Notes: a model not told the origin generated them from the sequence alone. A stretch of 38,880 nt of DNA from CANGTU01 sp046336655 (GCA_046336655.1 JBKDGH010000116.1:1-38880), one strand, 5' to 3'. Positions 9,169 through 17,693 are shown, counted from the stretch's first letter. A program made the numbers and translations.

Positions 9169-9263
9169 GCGTGGCAAAATTAAGGCATCGCGAGAACAGT
9201 GCCAGAATGTGTCATTTTATTCATTCTGGTGTAATTCACGCGCTTTAGACCGACCTTAGCGGC

Positions 9264-10586
9264 ATGAAGTTTACCGACCTGGGTTTACACCCGGATATTG
9301 TGGAAGGCATTGAGTCTATGCGTTTCCGTGAAGCTACACCCATACAGGAGCAAGCGATACCGCATATATTACACGGCAGGGATGTAGTGGGAATAGCCCA
9401 AACAGGGACCGGAAAAACGGCTGCTTTTCTTCTGCCTGTGCTCGATTCAATTGTGCGCAGCGGAGAATCCGGAACGATTAAGGCATTGATCATTGTGCCC
9501 ACGCGCGAGCTGGCGCTGCAGATTGATCAGGCCATTCAGGCATATGCTTATTTCACGGCTGTTTCCTCGATGGCCATCTATGGCGGCGGCGACGGCAAGG
9601 ATTTCCAGCAGGAGAAGAATGCGCTGGTGCAGGGCGCTGATATCATCATCGCAACTCCCGGACGCTTCAATGCTCACCTCAACCTGGGCTATGTAGATCT
9701 CAGCGCAGTGAAGTTTTTGATTCTGGATGAGGCGGACAGGATGCTGGACATGGGCTTTATGCCTGACCTGCAGCGCATCATCCGGCAGGTGAACACCGAT
9801 CGGCAAAGTCTGCTCTTCTCGGCTACAATGCCGCCGCAGATCTTCCACCTTGCCACAGGCATGCTGAAGGATCCGGTAACTGTGAATATCGCGTTGTCGA
9901 AGCCCGCAGAAGGGGTGAAGCAAACAGCTTATGTGGTGCATGACAGGCAGAAGCTGCCGCTGGTGGTTTCGCTGCTGCGCGGTCGCACCGGACAAATGAT
10001 CATTGTATTCGCTTCAACCAAGCAGAATGTGGCTACGCTGTATCGTCAGCTGCACCGCGAAGACCTGAATGTGGGTCAGATCTCCAGTGATCTGGAGCAG
10101 CAGGAAAGGGAGCGCGTGATGCAGGATTTCAGGAATAAAAAAGTGGAGATACTTGTTGCCACTGACGTGGTGAGCAGGGGAATTGACATTGCGGGTATTC
10201 ACCTGGTGATCAACTACGACGTGCCGGGTGATGCGGAGGACTATGTGCACCGCGTGGGTCGCACCGCCCGCGCTGACGCAAGGGGAGAGGCCATCACGCT
10301 GATCGGTCCGGATGAACAGAACAAGTTTCAGCGCATCGAAATGCTGATCGGTTCAGAAATCGAAAAGAGTCCTGTGCCCGCTGAGCTGGGTGAAGCTCCG
10401 GCTTATGATCCACGCGCATCGCGGGGGAAGGAAAGAGGTGGAAGCGGCAAGGGTGGACATCGCGGAGGCTCAGGGCGACGCGGACCTTCAGGCAATCGCG
10501 GAGGGCATTCACATAGAGGCGGACAGCGCTCTAATGGAAAGCCGGATAATCAGCGCGGAAAAGGCTCTGATCAGCGCAGTGCGTGA
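9264..10586 (+). CDS. DEAD-box RNA helicase (RhlE/DeaD-like) with RG-rich tail
   Basis: This is a 440-residue ATP-dependent RNA helicase. The motifs in order are the Q-motif region (ATPIQEQAIP), motif I AQTGTGKT, Ia PTRELALQ, II DEAD with RMLDMGF after it, III SAT and VI HRVGRTARA. After about residue 375 comes a basic glycine/arginine-rich tail (RGGSGRRG, HRGGQRS), typical of bacterial helicases acting on rRNA or structured mRNA, often induced by cold. The ATG follows GACCTTAG plus CGGC, a degenerate -7 box at leaderless distance. The 3' end overlaps the convergent ABC ATPase gene by 16 nt. A glycine/arginine-tailed RRM protein lies 6 kb away and could share RNA targets, which is only inference. 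Confidence 0.95.
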   Translation: MKFTDLGLHPDIVEGIESMRFREATPIQEQAIPHILHGRDVVGIAQTGTGKTAAFLLPVLDSIVRSGESGTIKALIIVPTRELALQIDQAIQAYAYFTAVSSMAIYGGGDGKDFQQEKNALVQGADIIIATPGRFNAHLNLGYVDLSAVKFLILDEADRMLDMGFMPDLQRIIRQVNTDRQSLLFSATMPPQIFHLATGMLKDPVTVNIALSKPAEGVKQTAYVVHDRQKLPLVVSLLRGRTGQMIIVFASTKQNVATLYRQLHREDLNVGQISSDLEQQERERVMQDFRNKKVEILVATDVVSRGIDIAGIHLVINYDVPGDAEDYVHRVGRTARADARGEAITLIGPDEQNKFQRIEMLIGSEIEKSPVPAELGEAPAYDPRASRGKERGGSGKGGHRGGSGRRGPSGNRGGHSHRGGQRSNGKPDNQRGKGSDQRSA

Positions 10587-11260
10587 TCTGAGGAAATGAC
10601 TTTGCCATCACCTAGTTCAATAATGCGGTCCGTGCGCCGGGCAAAATCGCCGTCGTGGGTGACTACCAGAATCGTCTGACCATGATTGGCCGACAGGTGC
10701 TTGAAGATGTCAAACACGGTATCGCTGTTTTTCTGATCCAGGTTACCCGTAGGTTCATCGCCCATGATGACCAATGGATCATTGATGAGTGCCCTGGCAA
10801 TCGCCACGCGCTGTTTTTGTCCACCGGATAATTGATTCGGCATTTTCTTGCCCTGATCTGCAATGCCCAGCCAATCAAGGCGTTCAAGCGCACGGTTCAC
10901 AATCTCCGACTCCTTGTAGCGCTTGAGCTTCAGCGCTGGAATCATCACATTTTCGAGCACACTGAACTCTGAAAGAAGGTAGTGAAACTGAAACACAAAG
11001 CCGATCTTGGCATTGCGCACCTCGGCCAGTTCATGCCCCTGCTTTCCGGTGAGCAGTTCGTTGTCCATGTAGAGTTCTCCCTCATAGTCCGTATCCATCG
11101 TGGACAGCACATACAGCAGAGTAGACTTTCCGCTTCCTGACTTGCCGATGACTGAAACGAATTCCCCTCTTTCCACGGATATGGACACGCCATCCAGCAC
11201 TTTGAACGTGACCGGGTCATGGAAGTAGCGGGTGATATTTCGGGCTTCGAGTATCGGCAT
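10571..11260 (-). CDS. ABC transporter ATP-binding protein (LolD/MacB type)
   Basis: This 229-residue ATPase of the MacB/LolD group powers mechanotransmission rather than classic pumping. Walker A is GKSGSGKST, Q-loop FVFQFHYLLSE, signature LSGGQKQRVAIARAL, Walker B VIMGDEPTGNLD and the H-loop VVTHD. It is the last gene of a three-gene operon: the permease stop lies 1 nt upstream of its ATG, and the adaptor gene precedes that. Together they form an inner-membrane complex that drives export of a lipophilic or lipoprotein substrate, or a toxic compound. The last 16 nt overlap the convergent helicase gene. Confidence 0.93.
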   Translation of the reverse strand: MPILEARNITRYFHDPVTFKVLDGVSISVERGEFVSVIGKSGSGKSTLLYVLSTMDTDYEGELYMDNELLTGKQGHELAEVRNAKIGFVFQFHYLLSEFSVLENVMIPALKLKRYKESEIVNRALERLDWLGIADQGKKMPNQLSGGQKQRVAIARALINDPLVIMGDEPTGNLDQKNSDTVFDIFKHLSANHGQTILVVTHDGDFARRTDRIIELGDGKVISSDHALR

Positions 11261-11261
11261 T

Positions 11262-12521
11262 CTATTTACCGCGGATAATGACGACCGGATCCACCTGCGC
11301 CGCTTTTTTCGCCGGGAAAACGCCGGCCACGTAGGTCGTGATGAGTGAGAATGCGATTCCGATGATGTAGTACACCGGATTGTAATTTACTGGAAAAGTG
11401 GTGATGGTGGGCAATGCCTGTGTTTCGAAAGGCGTGAAGTCAATGAGCACGCTCAGCCCGTATCCTGTAATGAGGCCAGCAACTCCACCGGAGATACCAA
11501 TCATGGTTGAGATGCCCAGAAAGATGTACTTCACATCGCGGCCCGAAAAGCCAGTGGCTTTGAGTATTGCGATGGAATCCATCTTCTCGTAAATAAGCAT
11601 ATTCAGAATATTGTAAATACCGAAGCCGGCCACAATCAGCAAGGTTATTCCGACTGCATAGGAGATGATCGTGCGCACTCCCGTGCCCGTTTCAAATTGT
11701 GCGTTGGCGGTTTGAATGTCAATAGTATCAACTCTGAATTGAGCGGCATACTCTTTTGCGAGTGAAGGAGCGAGCGAAATATCATGCAGCTTAACCTGAA
11801 GATCGGTGTGATAGGAGGCAGGTACTCCCAATAACTGCCTGGCGGTGCGCAGGTTCGTGTAGCTTTGCGTGTCATCCACATCAGCCAGTCCGAACTGAAG
11901 TATTCCGATCACTTTGAGTATAGCAGGTTCGCCGTCAGAAGCCCTTACCTGGATGATATCACCCACGCGCAGCATCATTTTATCCGCGATGCCTTTGCCG
12001 AGAAATATCCCGTTGTTGAAGTTTTCCAGTTGCTGCAGATCGCCTTCTGTCACGTAGTCCTGAAAGGAAAAGAGGTGCTTCTCAATCATGGGTTCCACAC
12101 CGTTGATCTGCCCGGCAATTTCGATGGAGCCGGAGAGGTAAAACACCGGCGCGGATACTTTCGGCGCTACATCCAGCACGCGGGGATCCTTGCGCAGCGT
12201 TTCAATAATGGATGTGCTGTTGCGAACAGCGCGTCCGGCTTCCCGGGGACGAATCGACCGCACAAAGTGCTCAGAGTCACCGAACTCATCCGCCTGCTGC
12301 ACAGGTTGCTTTTCAGAGGGCCTGATTTCATTATATAAACGGATGTGTGGCGTGCGGTTCAGGATCAGCCCGTCGAGCATAATATTCAGTCCGGTCATGA
12401 AACTGATGAGCGCGATAAAGAGTGCTATACCGAATAACACACCGGCCGCTGCCACGAGTGATTGTTTCATCCGCGCCCGGAGGAGATGCCATGAAATCCG
12501 CAGCAGAAGGCCGTAATTCAA
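11262..12521 (-). CDS. FtsX-like ABC permease (LolC/LolE/MacB type)
   Basis: This 419-residue inner-membrane permease has one N-terminal membrane helix (about residues 20-42), a periplasmic MacB_PCD domain of roughly 230 residues, and three C-terminal helices of the FtsX family. These include a coupling segment K-A-T-G-F-S-G-R-D-V typical of LolC/E. The start is TTG overlapping the adaptor stop codon (TTGA), a translational coupling arrangement. It preserves the amphipathic segment LLLRISWHLLRARMKQ, which an ATG at 12470 would lose. The periplasmic part resembles LolC/E, while the partner is an HlyD-type adaptor, so lipoprotein release and efflux both remain possible. Confidence 0.9.
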   Translation of the reverse strand: MNYGLLLRISWHLLRARMKQSLVAAAGVLFGIALFIALISFMTGLNIMLDGLILNRTPHIRLYNEIRPSEKQPVQQADEFGDSEHFVRSIRPREAGRAVRNSTSIIETLRKDPRVLDVAPKVSAPVFYLSGSIEIAGQINGVEPMIEKHLFSFQDYVTEGDLQQLENFNNGIFLGKGIADKMMLRVGDIIQVRASDGEPAILKVIGILQFGLADVDDTQSYTNLRTARQLLGVPASYHTDLQVKLHDISLAPSLAKEYAAQFRVDTIDIQTANAQFETGTGVRTIISYAVGITLLIVAGFGIYNILNMLIYEKMDSIAILKATGFSGRDVKYIFLGISTMIGISGGVAGLITGYGLSVLIDFTPFETQALPTITTFPVNYNPVYYIIGIAFSLITTYVAGVFPAKKAAQVDPVVIIRGK

Positions 12522-13612
12522 CGCGCTTCGGGTTTGATCAGTTGCGCCGTGGAGTCAACACCGGATACAATCTCTACCTTTTCAGCATCGCGCAGGCCAG
12601 TGACGATTTCGATGGTGTCCTGTTCGGCGTTGATCACATATTTGTCATCGAGCAGATACGCAATGGGGATGGTGAGTGCGCGATCTTTCTGACTGATGAC
12701 GATATTGGCTTCTGCGGTGAGGAAAGGATAGAGTCGTGCGGGTGGGGTGACGAATGCAGCTTCGACCACGAATGTCCTGCTGCGCTCATTCATGATCGGA
12801 TTGATGCGGGTGATCTTTGCTTCAAAGACCTCATCCGGATAGCTTTCCATGGTCACCTCCACAACCTGATCTTTTTGGATCTTACTGATATCGAATTCAT
12901 CCACCTGAAGTTCAATGATGAATTTGTCCGCGCTCCCTGCCACTGCCAAAGGTGTCTGCGTGGTAATCAGCTCTCCGGTTTCGCGCTGCACGTCATAGAG
13001 CAAGCCATTCAGCCCGCTTTTTACCACATATTCACTCAATGCATCTTTACTGCGTTTGTAATTCACCTCTGCCTGCTGGTAGGCTGCATCCAGTTGCCTT
13101 CTCACATCGGAGTAGCGCGATCTCGCCTGTTCAAGAGCCGTGACAGAGGCTGTTGCTGCAAGCTCACGCTGCTCAAGTTCCAGTTGAGATCCTACTCCCT
13201 GCTCCCACAAGCGCTGCTGTTTTTCAAGCAACGTGGAGTCCAGTTGATAGGCAGCCCGAGCCACTTTCACCTGCTCATCAAGCTCCCGAAGTTTATCACT
13301 TTTGGGCGAAGCCTGAGCTTTGCTGAGTTGGAGAAGGATGAGCGCGTTCTGGTTGTTCAGCTGGGCCTGAATATCCCGCAGTATAAAAAGCGGCTGGTCC
13401 TTAACCACAGTGTCTCCTGCTTCTATCAGAATTTCATGCAGCACGCCATTGACCTGAGAGAAGATGGTGTATTGGTTCTCTGCCTTCACCACACCCGATG
13501 CGTAAACCGATTCCGTAATCGGAGAGCTTAAGGGGGAAATAGAGTCGGGCTCTGATTTGCAGCCCATTGCAAAGGCCGCCAGAAGTGCAGCAAACAGAAG
13601 TAGGTTTCTCAC
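12518..13612 (-). CDS. HlyD/MacA-type periplasmic adaptor, predicted lipoprotein
   Basis: This is a 364-residue membrane-fusion protein. A signal peptide ends in lipobox A-M-G-C (Cys18), so the adaptor is lipid-anchored. A barrel-sandwich half (about residues 40-75) is followed by a long helical hairpin (about 75-175, with many Gln/Leu/Arg heptads), the second barrel-sandwich half and a beta-barrel domain. It is the first gene of the operon with the FtsX-type permease and ATPase, as in MacA-MacB. No TolC-like outer-membrane factor is present nearby. The GTG start at 13612 follows TAATTTAG (minus strand, 13617-13624) by 4 nt, so translation may begin on a leaderless mRNA. A terminator lies upstream, so the operon starts here. 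Confidence 0.9.
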   Translation of the reverse strand: MRNLLLFAALLAAFAMGCKSEPDSISPLSSPITESVYASGVVKAENQYTIFSQVNGVLHEILIEAGDTVVKDQPLFILRDIQAQLNNQNALILLQLSKAQASPKSDKLRELDEQVKVARAAYQLDSTLLEKQQRLWEQGVGSQLELEQRELAATASVTALEQARSRYSDVRRQLDAAYQQAEVNYKRSKDALSEYVVKSGLNGLLYDVQRETGELITTQTPLAVAGSADKFIIELQVDEFDISKIQKDQVVEVTMESYPDEVFEAKITRINPIMNERSRTFVVEAAFVTPPARLYPFLTAEANIVISQKDRALTIPIAYLLDDKYVINAEQDTIEIVTGLRDAEKVEIVSGVDSTAQLIKPEAR

Positions 13613-13694
13613 GAGGCTAAATTAATTGCTTTCGCCACGGTGACGGATTTTATGATGTGAATCAGAAGAACCGGTGATTGTGAGCAAAAAAGAA

Positions 13695-13714
13695 GGCCAC
13701 CCCGGAGGATGGCC
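13695..13714 (-). terminator. Terminator after the M49 peptidase gene
   Basis: The stem GGCCACCC/GGATGGCC has one mismatch and a CGGA loop. On the minus strand it is followed by TTCTTTTTT. It separates the peptidase gene from the efflux operon downstream. Confidence 0.75.
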
Positions 13715-13737
13715 TTTTCGAAAACAGACAGTTCGTT

Positions 13738-15804
13738 TTATTTCTTCGGGGCAAGGAATCCGTACTCCCTTGCGTAGCGAAGCATCTGCTCGCTGAAGGT
13801 GTTTTCGTAGCTCACGGTGACATCTGTAATTGCACCATTGGCATCAGTCACGGGAGTGAGCACCGGATTCATGAATCCTCCATAAGGCGGGATGTTCAGT
13901 TTGGCACTGCGCTCAAGCACTTCTTTGTGCAGTGCCGGATCCACCTTCTTGCCATAGCCGTCAGCAAGTGCCCTGGCCGCATTGTAATCTCCGGAGGATG
14001 TAATGCGTTGCACTTCGCGGAGCAGTTCACCTGCAAGCACGCGCATTCCTTCGTAATCGAGAATGTCGTAATAGGTCTTTCCATCCTTCATCACTTTCTT
14101 GATCACGCCCTTTGGCTCGCCTTTTTCCACGATCCAGTTGCTCACCCAGGCACGGTTGCGCATGTGCGCTTCTTCGAGCTCTTCACCTTCTTTCAGGCGG
14201 CGGAGCTGCACGAGCAGTCCGTTGCGTATGTATCCGTCGTACTCGCATTTTCCGACTTCAATGCTCTCCATGATGCCCATTTCAACAAGCTTCGGATCCA
14301 TCACGTAATAGAGGGCAACCAGGTCGGCTCGTCCTTCCTCGATGGTAGACGCGAATTCTTTCAGCGTCTGTGAAGAAGGAGCAACCCCTTCTTCGAGTTG
14401 TCCGCTGGCATGGCCAATCACTTCGTGGAGTGCAGTGTGAATCTTGCCTGCAGCTTCGCCGTACTTTTTCGCGCGCTCGGCTTCTTCTGCATCGTGGGCA
14501 AACTCTGCGGTCATTCCACCACCGGATGCGTTGTTGTAGGCATCTTCGATATTGCCGAGGCTCACGCTCTTTGAACCGTGTTTCGCGCGGATCCACTGTG
14601 CGTTGGGAAGGTTTACGCCAATCGGAGTGGACGGAGATGCATCACCGGACTCACCAGCCACATTGACTACTTTGTAGAGCACTCCGGTCACTTTTTCTTT
14701 TTTATGCCTGGGATCAATGGGCGAGTTGTCTTCAAACCACTGCGCATTTTCCATCAGCACTTTCATGCGCTCGCTGGCTTCGAAGTCAGTGATTTCCACG
14801 ATGCTTTCGTAGCTGCCGCGATTGCCGAGCGGATCGTTGTACACTTCCACAAATCCGTGGATGTAGTCAATATCACCCTCTGCATTGCTCGCCCACAGAA
14901 TATTGAAATTGTCCCACGTTCGCAGGTCTCCGGTTTGATAGAATTCAATCAGTTTGCGAAGTGCGGCGGCCTGGCGCTCATTTTCCGCCACGGTTACGGC
15001 CTTTTCCAGCCAGTACACCACGTTCTCGAGCGCTGCACTGTAGCGTCCACCGATTTTATAGACTTCTTCCTGAAGCACGCCGTCGACTTTGATCAGGTTG
15101 GCATTGATTCCGTATGACAATGGCGCGCGGTCGTCGGGCTTGAGGAGCGACGCGTAGTAGTCCTGCGCCTCTTTGGTGGTTACTCCTTCGCCGTAGAAGT
15201 TCACAGCAGAATTCTCCACGAGTCCTTTTGCAGCGTCTTTTTCCACCTTGCGTGCATCGAGCTCAGGGTTGAAGATGACGTCCATGATTTCCGCGGAGCA
15301 TTCGGTGTTCGTGCTTTTCAGAAGTTCCTGAAAATAGGCCTGGCTGAATTTGGGCTGGTGCTTCTGGTTGCTGTAGTGGTGATGAATACCGTTGCTCATC
15401 CACACCTGATGAAGGTATACTTCAAACAGTTTCCAGTCATCGGCTTTCTTGTTGCCGTTGTAAGTGGTGTAGATTTTCTCAAGGATCGCGCGAATCTCGA
15501 GATTGTGTGTGTAGTTCTGATCCCACATCATATCCCTTCCCGCATAGCCTGCCTGAGTGAGGTAATAGGCCAGTTCGCGCTGTTTAGGAGTGAGTTTCTC
15601 CCAACCGTGGAGCTGATAGCGCAGTATTCGGATGTCTGCAAAACGACCGGCTTCATAGGCAAATCCGTCGTCAGCAGTGACCAGTTGATTCAATACGCTG
15701 TCCACCGGCGCAGGTGCATCTGCGTGCGATGGGATATAATTGTCGCCGCACGAGGCAAACACAACAAGCATGGCCCAAAGGGCTGAGTAAGAGAGTATTT
15801 TCAT
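13738..15804 (-). CDS. Peptidase family M49 (dipeptidyl peptidase III-like) lipoprotein
   Basis: This is a 688-residue zinc peptidase. The M49 zinc motif HExxxGH appears as H-E-V-I-G-H (residues 460-465), with the third ligand in E-E-G-R-A-D (489-494), where EECRAE is usual in DPP III. A signal peptide with lipobox F-A-S-C (Cys19) predicts anchoring as a lipoprotein, unlike cytosolic eukaryotic DPP III. It would remove dipeptides from short peptides in the periplasm or at the surface. The frame is open upstream to 15900, but only the ATG at 15804 gives the lipoprotein signal. A TATATTCG box (minus strand, 15825-15832) lies 20 nt before it. The gene is divergent from apaG, sharing a 79-nt promoter region. 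Confidence 0.88.
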   Translation of the reverse strand: MKILSYSALWAMLVVFASCGDNYIPSHADAPAPVDSVLNQLVTADDGFAYEAGRFADIRILRYQLHGWEKLTPKQRELAYYLTQAGYAGRDMMWDQNYTHNLEIRAILEKIYTTYNGNKKADDWKLFEVYLHQVWMSNGIHHHYSNQKHQPKFSQAYFQELLKSTNTECSAEIMDVIFNPELDARKVEKDAAKGLVENSAVNFYGEGVTTKEAQDYYASLLKPDDRAPLSYGINANLIKVDGVLQEEVYKIGGRYSAALENVVYWLEKAVTVAENERQAAALRKLIEFYQTGDLRTWDNFNILWASNAEGDIDYIHGFVEVYNDPLGNRGSYESIVEITDFEASERMKVLMENAQWFEDNSPIDPRHKKEKVTGVLYKVVNVAGESGDASPSTPIGVNLPNAQWIRAKHGSKSVSLGNIEDAYNNASGGGMTAEFAHDAEEAERAKKYGEAAGKIHTALHEVIGHASGQLEEGVAPSSQTLKEFASTIEEGRADLVALYYVMDPKLVEMGIMESIEVGKCEYDGYIRNGLLVQLRRLKEGEELEEAHMRNRAWVSNWIVEKGEPKGVIKKVMKDGKTYYDILDYEGMRVLAGELLREVQRITSSGDYNAARALADGYGKKVDPALHKEVLERSAKLNIPPYGGFMNPVLTPVTDANGAITDVTVSYENTFSEQMLRYAREYGFLAPKK

Positions 15805-15848
15805 AAAATGAGTAATTGAGGCAGCGAATATATCCCATCGACAAGCCA

Positions 15849-15878
15849 TTGTTAATAACCGCCGATGTCCTATTTTTG
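15849..15878 (+). promoter_or_regulatory. Promoter of apaG (TTG-N19-TATTTTTG)
   Basis: The -33 TTG (15849-15851), a 19-nt spacer and -7 box TATTTTTG (15871-15878) form one of the best Bacteroidota promoters in the window. The box ends 5 nt before the apaG ATG, so transcription should begin at or very near the start codon. Confidence 0.75.
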
Positions 15879-15883
15879 CCGGG

Positions 15884-16270
15884 ATGTTAACAGAAGTCAC
15901 AGCTGGTGTGCGGATTAGCGTGGAAGCCCGGTATGAACCGGTATTGAGCAGTCCGATGATGGACAGCTATATCTTTTCCTACTTCATCAAGATCCGGAAT
16001 GAGAATGACCATCCGGTGCAATTGCTTCGCCGGCACTGGTTCATTTTTGATTCATCGGCCATGCGCCGCGAAGTGGAGGGACCGGGTGTGGTCGGTGAGC
16101 AGCCTGTGATTGCCCCGGGAGAGGAATACACCTATCGCTCAGCGTGTGACCTGCGCTCGGTGCGAGGTTCCATGCACGGGTTTTACACCATGCGAAATAC
16201 TGAAGGTCCTTCGTTTTTCCGCGTGAGCATTCCCAGGTTCATTATGGAAGTGCCTCACGGACTCAACTAA
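15884..16270 (+). CDS. apaG: ApaG domain protein
   Basis: This 128-residue protein is the usual length for ApaG, a fibronectin-III-like fold found alone in bacteria and in eukaryotic F-box proteins. Matching segments are V-x-V-E-A-R-Y-E-P near the start, IRNENDHPVQLLRRHWFIFD, VVGEQPVIAPGEEYTYRS and the C-terminal GSMHGFYTM. In enterobacteria it is linked to Co2+/Mg2+ tolerance and sits with apaH and ksgA; neither is nearby here, so the role is uncertain. The message is predicted leaderless. A strong terminator follows 24 nt after the stop. Confidence 0.93.
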   Translation: MLTEVTAGVRISVEARYEPVLSSPMMDSYIFSYFIKIRNENDHPVQLLRRHWFIFDSSAMRREVEGPGVVGEQPVIAPGEEYTYRSACDLRSVRGSMHGFYTMRNTEGPSFFRVSIPRFIMEVPHGLN

Positions 16271-16292
16271 CCGAAGAAAGGGCTTATATGCA

Positions 16293-16319
16293 AAAGAGCC
16301 CCGGTTGGGGCTCTTTTTA
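16293..16319. terminator. Bidirectional terminator between apaG and the RRM gene
   Basis: A perfect 8-bp stem AGAGCCCC/GGGGCTCT (16295-16302 and 16307-16314) with GGTT loop has A's on the left and TTTTT on the right. It serves convergent apaG (+) and the RRM gene (-). Confidence 0.9.
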
Positions 16320-16338
16320 TTTTCCGATTACGAATTTC

Positions 16339-16683
16339 TCAGTAACGGCTGTCGCGGTTGAAGCGGGGTTTGTAGCCACCATCGCGGTTGCCACCACCAC
16401 CGAATCCTCCGCCACCACGTGGGCGGTCATTGCTGCGCTGCGCACGCTCTTCCGCTTCTTTTACGTTGATGCGGCGACCTTTTACTTCTGCCTGATCAAG
16501 GGCAGAGATAGCATTACGACCTTCTTCGTCGTCTGCCATTTCAACAAATCCAAAACCACGTGAGCGGTTGGTTTCACGGTCTGTAATCACCTTTGCAGAT
16601 GTTACATTACCATACTGTGCAAAGAGCTCCGTCAGTTCGGCGCTCGTCAGGCTGTAGTTCAGCCCTGAAACAAAAATGTTCAT
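16339..16683 (-). CDS. RRM RNA-binding protein with glycine-rich tail
   Basis: This is a 114-residue protein with one RNA recognition motif: RNP2 is I-F-V-S-G-L near residue 3 and RNP1 is RGFGFVEM near residue 43. A G/R-rich tail follows (RPRGGGGFGGGG, PRFNRDSRY). Such proteins are widespread in Bacteroidota and cyanobacteria; they bind single-stranded RNA and some are cold-induced. In gut Bacteroides, relatives act as global RNA regulators. The ATG is preceded by an A/T-rich stretch without Shine-Dalgarno. The leader is about 95 nt and structured (separate entry), hinting at post-transcriptional or autogenous control. Confidence 0.93.
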   Translation of the reverse strand: MNIFVSGLNYSLTSAELTELFAQYGNVTSAKVITDRETNRSRGFGFVEMADDEEGRNAISALDQAEVKGRRINVKEAEERAQRSNDRPRGGGGFGGGGNRDGGYKPRFNRDSRY

Positions 16684-16790
16684 AATAAAAAAAGAAGTTT
16701 GAGTTGGTTGTTATCCTGATCCTGCAACAACCAAAATGCTGTGAAACACAGTCGAAGGCATGTTGAAAAACAGAACACAAGTCAAAAGTA
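16684..16790 (-). promoter_or_regulatory. Promoter and structured 5' leader of the RRM gene
   Basis: On the minus strand, TACTTTTG (16783-16790) is a perfect -7 box, placing the transcript start near 16779 and giving a leader of about 95 nt, long for this window. Two hairpins are visible: CTGTG/CACAG with a 3-nt loop (16739-16751) and an 8-bp stem TGGTTGTT/AACAACCA (16705-16712 with 16726-16733). A T-rich run then reaches the start codon. This could be an RNA thermometer or autoregulatory site. No known riboswitch class is recognised. Confidence 0.55.
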
Positions 16791-16862
16791 ATTGAAATTC
16801 ATTCAGATACCACATTATCACGAAAATATTTTTCATGCCCTGTTATCAGCATTTCGTGCGCA

Positions 16863-17681
16863 TCAGATGCGAATTGTTACACGGTACCCCGCATGCGATC
16901 GCACATTAAATACGCGGCCATCGCTGAAAAGCAGGTATTGTCCCTTTATTCCGGACAACTCTCCTTCGATGTCAGGGGTAGTATCAAGCTTAAGTGACTT
17001 TACCGTTTTCGGAAAAGCAAGCACAGGATAGTGGATGGCAGTTACTTCATCGGAATCCGAAATAAACGGCTCGAATTCCGCAGGAAGGTAATTCAGCGCC
17101 CTGTCTTTCCACTGAGGAAGCGGCGTCCGGTCATCCGTTTCATTCTTCAGCATTTTCTGCCACGCTGTTTTGTCCGCGAAATGATCTTTCAGCGTAACTT
17201 CAATCAGTCCGGCCAGCTGCCGGTAGGGTGTTTCAGCGAGTATAATCGCTTCACTCGCCCCCTGGTCTATCCATCGTGAAGGCACATTGACCGTGCGTGT
17301 GACACCTACTTTGACTTCGCTGGTGCGACTCAGGTACACCACATGTGGTTGGTTGTGATGGGCTTCTTCCCATTCTTTGTCGCGCAGTGCAATGCCTTCG
17401 TGGATGCGACTCAGCTCAGGGTGCACAATGCTCGGTGAGGCGAGCGGCGAACTCAGAAAGGCTTCATAGCTGAGTCCTTCGCCGAATGATTTGCGGATTT
17501 TCTTTCCGGTTTCAATGCAGTGAATCGCATGCTCAAAGCTGATCTGAATGCGCTGTCCCACCCAGTCATTGACATTTTCCAATCCCCGGTAATCGAGTAT
17601 GTCGACGATCGGTAATTGATAGACCGCTTTTGGTCCTTCCAGACGCGTGCGCATCTTCCGGAGATTGGTGATGAATTGCAT
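16863..17681 (-). CDS. DUF2797 family protein
   Basis: This 272-residue protein matches my recollection of DUF2797. The centre has HCIETGKKIRKSFGEG, then FLSSPLASPSIVHPELS, YLSRTSEVKVGVTR, a tryptophan/arginine pair in R-W-I-D-Q-G-A and TPYRQLAGLIEVTLKDHFADK. The Y-L-x(6)-KVGVTR...RW-x-D-Q-G-A layout resembles a GIY-YIG-like nuclease fold, but activity is not established. The ATG at 17681 follows TAGCTTTG (minus strand, 17686-17693) by 4 nt. The gene is divergent from the single-cysteine thioredoxin-fold gene, 81 nt away. Confidence 0.75.
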   Translation of the reverse strand: MQFITNLRKMRTRLEGPKAVYQLPIVDILDYRGLENVNDWVGQRIQISFEHAIHCIETGKKIRKSFGEGLSYEAFLSSPLASPSIVHPELSRIHEGIALRDKEWEEAHHNQPHVVYLSRTSEVKVGVTRTVNVPSRWIDQGASEAIILAETPYRQLAGLIEVTLKDHFADKTAWQKMLKNETDDRTPLPQWKDRALNYLPAEFEPFISDSDEVTAIHYPVLAFPKTVKSLKLDTTPDIEGELSGIKGQYLLFSDGRVFNVRSHAGYRVTIRI

Positions 17682-17685
17682 GGCG

Positions 17686-17693
17686 CAAAGCTA
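17686..17693 (-). promoter_or_regulatory. -7 box of the DUF2797 gene
   Basis: TAGCTTTG on the minus strand, then CGCC and ATG. This is a perfect TAnnTTTG at leaderless spacing. Confidence 0.6.

Noticed and set aside
12422..13531. 369-codon plus-strand frame opposite the HlyD gene
   Set aside because: No recognised domain; the minus-strand frame has a lipoprotein signal, adaptor architecture and operon context.
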